A DNA stretch of 64,000 bases from Dryomyza anilis (lineage: Eukaryota > Arthropoda > Insecta > Diptera > Dryomyzidae): the NCBI GenBank assembly GCA_951804985.1, contig OX638130.1, positions 41,689,475 through 41,753,474 of the forward strand, in the 5' to 3' direction. Each line of letters opens with the position of its first letter. Position 1 is the stretch's first letter. The position numbers were made by a program, and so were the translations under genes. This document shows positions 56,975 to 64,000 of the stretch, one piece after another. Below the pieces are notes generated by a model. It did not search any database. It was not told the origin of the DNA and saw only the letters and a program-made list of their open reading frames with translations.

Positions 56975-56987
56975 AGGTGGAGGGCAG
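56975..56987 (+). promoter_or_regulatory. Polypurine tract before the 3' LTR
   Basis: The purine-rich AGGTGGAGGGCAG directly precedes the TGTTACG start of the LTR, the expected place for plus-strand priming. Confidence 0.65.
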
Positions 56988-58239
<1,252 letters not shown>

Positions 58240-58445
58240 TGGAGAACCATGAAGAAAAAAATCTAGCATTGTTAGATCTGGTGATCTGGTTGGCCATTGA
58301 AATGAGATATTACAATTCGATGATTGCTGTGATTTTCATTTAACCAATCTTTTAAATTTCGATCATTGTGACCCGAAGCGCCAACGTGTTGGTTGGTAGG
58401 TCCCCAGTTTTTCTTAATCGAGGCATCTTCCAGAAGCTCCTGCAA
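58240..58445 (-). pseudogene. Mariner-like transposase fragment
   Basis: On the minus strand the words L-Q-E-L-L-E-D, then H-V-G-A-S-G-H-N-D-R-N-L-K-D-W-L-N-E-N and, in another frame, W-P-T-R-S-P-D-L-T-M-L-D-F-F-L match the C-terminal catalytic part of a large group of insect mariner-like transposases (typical W-P-x-R-S-P-D-L-T-P-x-D-F-F-L-W-G). Frameshifts and missing residues show long decay. Confidence 0.65.
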
Positions 58446-58485
58446 TGTATTTCCTAAAAAATTTCAAATAAATTTTGATTTCCCA

Positions 58486-58735
58486 TGAAAAATGGTTATA
58501 TATAATTATATCAAATCATATATAAATGTAAATGGTTCCATATATGATCATATTTAATTTGATATGATTTCATTTATAATCATATCTAATCATATATGGT
58601 AGATTGGATATCTTATTATATATAAATTATATGATATGATTTATAAGATATATGATGACATATATGATCAGATCATACCATATATAATCATATACGACAT
58701 ATATAAATAGATATGAATTAATATATGATTAGCTG
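58486..58735. repeat. ATATGAT-rich low-complexity tract
   Basis: Diverged tandem words such as CATATATGATCATAT and ATGATATGATTTATA over about 250 bases. No gene. Confidence 0.8.
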
Positions 58736-59499
58736 TTGTTCTGTGTGGCGAATGTGGGGTGACCACCACAAGAATTTCTTGTTTAACAAGAACAAGTAAT
58801 TTGTTTTAACAATAGCTTGAAGAACGACGGACTTTCGTTTTTTTGGTCCGATTAATGCATGTGTTTTATTATAAATTTCCTCGACCACTTGTCTTTCGAA
58901 TCGAAATACTTTCGAATCGAATACTTTTGCAATTGCTACACCAAACATATGCGAATCCAACAACACAGCATCGAAGCTCGCGAACGAATATTCGCGGAAA
59001 TACAACAAACAATATATGTGGCTGTTGCTTTACAACAAGGTGTTTATCCAGACGGATTTCCGATGGTATCGCTGCAAGTTGGTCAACATTTTCCGTTCTG
59101 GTTAAGGGTGTGTAAGTTTGCACCACCATTCAATTTAATTCATTTTTGTTGTAATTGTGACTGAAACAGGTGATTTTTTTAAAAGAACGGTGAATATTTA
59201 CTAAGGTTCACAACACTTAGAAAGATTGTATCCATTGTATCCATTGTTCTGTGGATCTATTCTCTACGTTTTGTTATTAATACCGCCCATTTATTTCGAA
59301 TGGAAGTCGAGTGTGCGTACTTCTAGTCAACTGAGGAGGTTAATGGACTGTTATAGGTAATATTTTGACCAGTAAGGCTAACATTTTCATTAGACGAAGT
59401 TAAAAGTACTATGGAAAAACTGTTCCTAGCAGACACTTACCAAAAAAAAATCGTAACCGTAACAATTTTTTCATGAAATGAACCAAGGTATCATTCCCT
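58736..59499. other. Unclassified stretch
   Basis: Open frames exist on both strands over 58718-59160 but overlap each other and contain no known motif. The region is less AT-rich than its surroundings and may be part of the degraded mariner-like element ending near 59533. Confidence 0.35.
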
Positions 59500-59533
59500 A
59501 AAATATTTGAACCCCAACGCGGACCACCCTGTA
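59500..59533. repeat. Possible mariner-like terminal repeat
   Basis: The sequence AACCCCAACGC-GGACCACCCTGTATA has the shape of an inverted end (inward CAGGGTGGTCC) seen in mariner-like elements of insects. The other end was not securely found. Confidence 0.35.
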
Positions 59534-59779
59534 TATATGCGATATATAACAATGACTGCATTCAGCGATCTCAGCAGTTGCGAAATTTCCGTTTAAAAAA
59601 AAAAATAATTGAGTTAAAATGAGATTCAATATCATCGAATGTTATCGATAACAAAGGTATCGTAAATGTATCGTAAACATTTTTCGATGGAAAAAATGGC
59701 GACCGCGGCTGGCATGAAATTCAGGAAAAAATTACTCAATAGTTGCACAACAGTTCAGCTCGCTGAATGTAGCCAATAC

Positions 59780-60532
59780 CAGATTCGCGCAAAATATCAA
59801 TGGTGTCTGCGTATGAATGAAAATATATTAATATTTTATAAACGTATTCCTAACCTTGGCCACTTACATTGTATATTAGACATCTGCACAAATGATTTTG
59901 AAGTTTCGTCTGAAAATATTCACTACTGCACTCTACAGTTTTGAATTCATTTCGCAAATGACAATCGACAGAATTATAGCGAGGTCTCTCTGAGTGCCTT
60001 CACTTCAGTATTTGTTTCATTGGTGTCAAGCACTATCAAAACATCAAGCCATTCTAAACATGCAATGTTTTGAAAAACAAAACCAAACGACAGTACTCCC
60101 AATATGCAATTGCACTTAATATTATTATGCGAATGCTTTGAAATCAATCATTACTTTCAAATCGTAGAGTTGAGGTTAACGTTTGAAACACTTTTAACCT
60201 AAATTTAAGAATCATAGGTTTAAATATAAAATAAAAGCAAACGCATATATAGTTATAATACTATATATTAAAAGGAATTAAAGTATGTCCTACATTAGAT
60301 TCTCGCTTCTATGAGAAAACAGACAGTTATAACAGCGCCTGTGCCGGTGGCAGTGTATAGGAACTTCTTGTAAAATCCACGGCGTACCGCGAAGATCAAA
60401 CCAGTGAATCGAATTGCGCCACTGCAAAGTATAACATTGCCAGATTCGCGCAAGATGGTGTCTGCGTATGAACGAAAATATATTAATATTTCATAAACGT
60501 ATTCATAAACCTTGGCCACTTCCATTGTATAT
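59780..60532. repeat. ~95 bp direct repeat pair
   Basis: 59780-59875 and 60441-60532 share CAGATTCGCGCAA, ATGGTGTCTGCGTATGAA, GAAAATATATTAATATTT, ATAAACGTATTC and CTTGGCCACTT. The copies differ by small indels. The spacing is about 660 bases. Their nature is unknown. Confidence 0.75.
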
Positions 60533-60904
60533 CAGCTCATCGTGCATTTTCCGTGCAGTCGAATTGTCGTGATGACTTTCGTGTTTGGACCTGTTTTTTT
60601 CGTCTCAAGTTTTTTTAACTTCAAACGAACGTTCATTTATTCGGCGTGATCATTACATTACATCCACACTGGTTGTAAAAGAAAATTCTCCAAATTTATC
60701 GAACCTTAAACTCATTGTATATTGGGGTAGCACAATCAACTGAGGATGTTAACGTTATATGGCATAAAACTGTATGCACGTCGTGTAACTACTGTAAATG
60801 TAGGTCTTTATAAATCCTATTAAATTTACCGTGTAAAGGTTTATTGAACTAATAATAAAACTCGTATACAGTGACATTAGTTGCTTCTGTGGCAGGAACT
60901 TCCC

Positions 60905-60978
60905 AACCTTAATAGAGGTCTCACGACGATTGCATGCCTGTCTTCAATGCACAAGGAAGCGGGTTCGAATCCTTTTTT
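60905..60978 (+). other. tRNA-like relic with B box and T run
   Basis: GGTTCGAATCC (60962-60972) is a perfect pol III B box, preceded by GACGATTGCATGCCTGTCTT and followed at once by six T, a pol III-type terminator. A full cloverleaf cannot be drawn, so this is a tRNA pseudogene or SINE head rather than a working tRNA. A weaker tRNA-like stretch lies at 61097-61160. Confidence 0.35.
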
Positions 60979-61417
60979 AATTAATTTTTTTATTTTTATT
61001 TATTATTATTAATATATATTATTATCATATTATTCATCATTATGATATTTAAACATTATAATATGAAGGTTGCAATTTAATAATTACAATATTAATGGTG
61101 GTCGAGTGAAAGTGTACTGGCTTTGCAAACCAAAGGAAGGGAATTGAAATCACCGTGGAACATAGTGTAAAGATAATGATTTTTCAATTAATATGTTGCG
61201 ATTGTTCCTTCGGCCTATCCATCTGGCATTACCGGACAAAAAGGTGTATTATCCAAATTTGTAGTAAATATAAGAGATACTCACACTGCTCCAACGTCGT
61301 CATCGTAATCCGGGGCCTTAAAAATAAATAGAAAGAATATAATTAATATAAAGAAATTTGTATATAAATAAATCTATATAAATAAAAATAAATAACAAAC
61401 GTTAATAATTTAAAGTA

Positions 61418-61990
61418 ATAAATAATAATAAATAATAATAAATTATAATAAATAATAATAAATAATAATAAATAATAATAAATAATAATAAATAATAATA
61501 AATAATTATAAATAATAATAAATAATAATAAATAATAATAAATAATAATAAATAATAATAAATAATAATAAATAATAATAAATAATAATAAATAATAATA
61601 AATAATAATAAATAATAATAAATAATAAATAATAATAAATAATAATAAATAATAATAAATAATAATAAATAATAATAAATAATAATAAATAATAATAAAT
61701 AATAATAAATAATAATAAATAATAATAAATAATAATAAATAATAATAAATAATAATAAATAATAATAAATAATAATAAATAATAATAAATAATAATAAAT
61801 AATAATAAATAATAATAAATAATAATAAATAATAATAAATAATAATAAATAATAATAAATAATAATAAATAATAATAAATAATAATAAATAATAATAAAT
61901 AATAATAAATAATAATAAATAATAATAAATAATAATAAATAATAATAAATAATAATAAATAATAATAAATAATAATAAATAATAACAAAT
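61418..61990. repeat. Decamer (AAATAATAAT)n array
   Basis: About 57 near-perfect 10-base units with a phase slip near 61625. Long open frames through it (Y-Y-L-L-L-F-I-I-I type) are artefacts of the repeat. If the candidate transcript reaches 61285, this array lies in an intron. Confidence 0.97.
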
Positions 61991-62290
61991 AATAATGCAG
62001 TGGACAAAGGGAGAATCACAAATGGAAATATTGTGTTACTCTCAATGAAATTCACCTTGGTGCGATTGTGTAATAAAATCGTCGTCGATTTTTTAATAAA
62101 GAAATTTTTTTTTTTTGTTAAAGTTTAATATTAAATATTTAAATATTTTTTTTTAGAGCGAATTAATTAAAATTAAAATCGTAGATTTGGCCGGAAAAAA
62201 TTAATTTGTTTGTTTTGTTTTTTTTTTTGTAAGAAAAAATAACATTTTTTTAAATTAAAAATTTTAATTTATTCTAATACCAATAATTTA
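61991..62290. other. AT-rich, no gene
   Basis: Homopolymer-rich sequence between the decamer array and the candidate last exon. An AATAAA on the minus strand lies near 62290, a possible polyadenylation signal for the spliced transcript. Confidence 0.4.
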
Positions 62291-62764
62291 TTAGATCGCA
62301 GCCAAAGGACGGAAAAATGAAGACGTTAATTGATCAGGAATGCCCTGTAGATCATCACCCAATAACGCAGCTAAGTGCAAAAAAATAATAAAAGAAATTT
62401 AGCGTCAGTCAAACCGGCTGCGAGACATTTAGCTCATCTCATTTGAATTTAATTTAATTGCAATTGGAAAAAATTTAAAATCCACGCCCTACAAAATAAA
62501 AAAAAAGTGCATACTTACCCAGATTGGAGTGTGAAATATTCCGGTCAAAATAGTAGCGCTCCATAGGCTACGTATTCCCGCGCAAAATCCTAAAAAAGGG
62601 GATAATTATAAAAAATTTTAATTTTGAAATCCTAAAATAAAACGAAAAAAAAATTATACTTACCCGAATATTCCATTGAAGAGTGAGTCCATCGTAGAGA
62701 TCCTGTCTGGTCTATATCCGCGGCGAAACCTGCAAAAAATAAAATAATTGTTATTTTTTTAAAT

Positions 62765-62840
62765 ACTGAAAAAGCCTGTAAAGAAATTAAAATACCTGAA
62801 AGAAAACCTGTAAAGAAATTAAAATACCTGAAAAGAAAAG
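62765..62840 (-). repeat. Tandem 3' splice-site-like words in an intron
   Basis: On the minus strand the intron between 63088 and 62729 has two ~34-base units, each containing TTTCTTTACAGG and CTTTCAGGT or CTTTTCAGGT. This gives four polypyrimidine-AG-G words in 76 bases just upstream of the true-looking acceptor. Confidence 0.55.
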
Positions 62841-63316
62841 TGAAATCAATCTAAGAAGGAATAAGAAAAGAAACCTTAAATTTATATATGAAAATAATAT
62901 TAGAAAGAAATGAGAAAAGAAATCAAAAATTAAGAAAAGAAGCCTGAACAGAAAATTAGAATAAGACCAAAAAAAAGAAAGAAAAATTTAAAAATTTTGC
63001 GATTAGTTTAGATACCTGTGTAGAATAAAAAGCAAGGAAGAGTGCTAGTTTAGGCTTTGAAGGACATCACATTTAGTATACACTTACCCAAATTTAATAC
63101 CCATGCGTGATTGGACGATGTTTCCAACGAGATCCCCCCCAACAGAGCTCTATTGAGGTAAGAACGGTAGTATTCTAAATAAGACCTGAAAAGAACAAGG
63201 TAATTTTATAGTAAATGAAAAAAAAATAGTTAAAAAAATAAAAACTTACTTACCTTCGTTTGCCTGGCACATTTGCTGCAATCCAAACTCTTCAATGTTA
63301 ATTTGTTTGTTTGTCA

Positions 63317-64000
63317 CTGTAAAATAAAAAAAATATGTATATTAATTTATTAAATGGTTGTTAGAAAAATAAGAAAAAAAGTTGGTTTATAGGTTTACAA
63401 CAACAATAACAAAAATAGTAACATATGTATAATATTTATTTTCATTAAATTGGTTTTCACGGCGTCCATCGAATTTGGAAAATTCGCCATAACACCCGAA
63501 ATAAAATTTGTTACCCTTTATTAAATTATATATATTTTTTTGTTTTATTTATTTAAGTTTATCAGTTTTTTTGCTTCGTTTAATTTAATTTACACTTTTT
63601 TTTTATTACATTTAATTTTTTTTTATATATTTATTAGATTTTAGGTCACTGTATTGTTTATATCACTTTGTTCATATTAATTTAATTCTCACTTTAATTC
63701 GTTTTTTTATTTGTCTCAAATTTAAATATTTTTTTTTTGTTTTCACCATTTAAATTTAATTTTTGTTAACTTTGCAACCCTTAATTTAAATTCTTTTCCT
63801 CACTGCAATTTTTATTTTTTTTGGTTCATTTAAATTTCATTTTTTTTTTTGTTGTGCACTTTTTTTTTTGTCACTGTAAATATTTTTTTTTTATTTCTTT
63901 GTTGTTTAATTCACTATATAAACTTATTTTTTACACTCTAATGTTGATTTTTTTTTTGCTTTGTTTAATTTTTTTTTGATTATTTGATTTATTTTATTAA
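63317..64000. other. AT-rich stretch upstream of the candidate transcript
   Basis: Long T/A runs. One short minus-strand frame starts M-D-A-V-K at 63469 and continues into a hydrophobic run before a stop (63401). It could hold an upstream exon, but no donor links it in frame to the next exon. Confidence 0.4.

Larger units (their letters stand above)
61285..63316 (-). other. Candidate spliced transcript (minus), five or more small exons
   Basis: Minus-strand exons bounded by consensus sites: 63316-63254 (acceptor ..TTTTACAG, donor GTAAGTAAG), 63185-63088 (acceptor CTTTTCAG, donor GTAAGTG), 62729-62664 (acceptor TTTTTTGCAG, donor GTAAGTATAA), 62589-62519 (acceptor TTTTTTAG, donor GTAAGTATGC). 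A possible last exon starts at 62370, and a further 32-base exon lies at 61316-61285 (donor GTGAGTATC). Exons are clearly richer in G+C than the introns. Splicing exons 1-4 leaves one frame open for about 91 codons, but no in-frame ATG precedes exon 3. It may be a host gene with its start outside the window or a non-coding RNA. The protein is not recognised. Confidence 0.5.

Noticed and set aside
61402..62055. Long minus-strand frames of Y, L, F and I
   Set aside because: They are translations of the AAATAATAAT array and its edges.

Overview
The window looks like repeat-dense, AT-rich nuclear DNA from a fly (Diptera, Brachycera; a schizophoran fly is most likely). The inference rests on the transposon mix (Ty3/gypsy, BEL/Pao, Penelope, hAT, Transib-like, Tc1/mariner), a dispersed repeat at 39530-40012 of a type common in fly genomes, and a tRNA-derived SINE whose 3' half resembles SINEs known from flies. 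No bacterial operons, CRISPR arrays or rRNA genes were seen. No intact host gene is certain. The best host candidate is a set of small minus-strand exons with canonical splice sites at 61.3-63.3 kb.

Left part (1-8.6 kb): a decayed Tc1/mariner transposase with DD37E spacing (3-700), an internally deleted BEL/Pao retrotransposon keeping gag, protease and the integrase zinc region (2524-4626), and an unidentified broken coding-like region on the minus strand (6405-6964).

Middle-left (8.6-33.2 kb): one composite unit stands three times head to tail (8595-17362, 17363-25119, 25120-33197). Each unit holds a left arm with an internal ~350 bp direct repeat, an LTR fragment, a minus-strand Ty3/gypsy gag-pol wreck, a non-autonomous Transib-like element inside gag with a 5 bp target duplication, a gag N-terminal coiled-coil, and a short ~60 bp minisatellite. 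Copy 1 alone has an 881 bp internal duplication, copy 2 alone a ~127 bp deletion, and copy 3 alone a ~196 bp extra segment. After copy 3 the minisatellite expands and runs into another gypsy gag-protease (plus), which abuts a third gypsy RNase H-integrase (minus) interrupted by a SINE.

Middle-right (36.5-52 kb): nested DNA transposons with readable target duplications. These are a CACAGTG-ended element holding a MITE with a 9 bp duplication, a hAT whose empty site is present 1.7 kb away, another Transib-like copy, a Penelope remnant, a hAT inside a hAT, a second minisatellite array, and a 5.4 kb foldback-like element enclosing a 3.66 kb array of the heptamer ATTTTAT.

Right part (52.8-64 kb): a 5'-truncated plus-strand gypsy of the same family as the triplicated one, with a clear 533 bp 3' LTR, then an (AT)n tract, a mariner-like remnant, tRNA-like relics, an AAATAATAAT decamer array and the candidate spliced transcript. 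Nothing here forms a working pathway. The value of the window is a readable record of nested insertion, segmental duplication and satellite growth.
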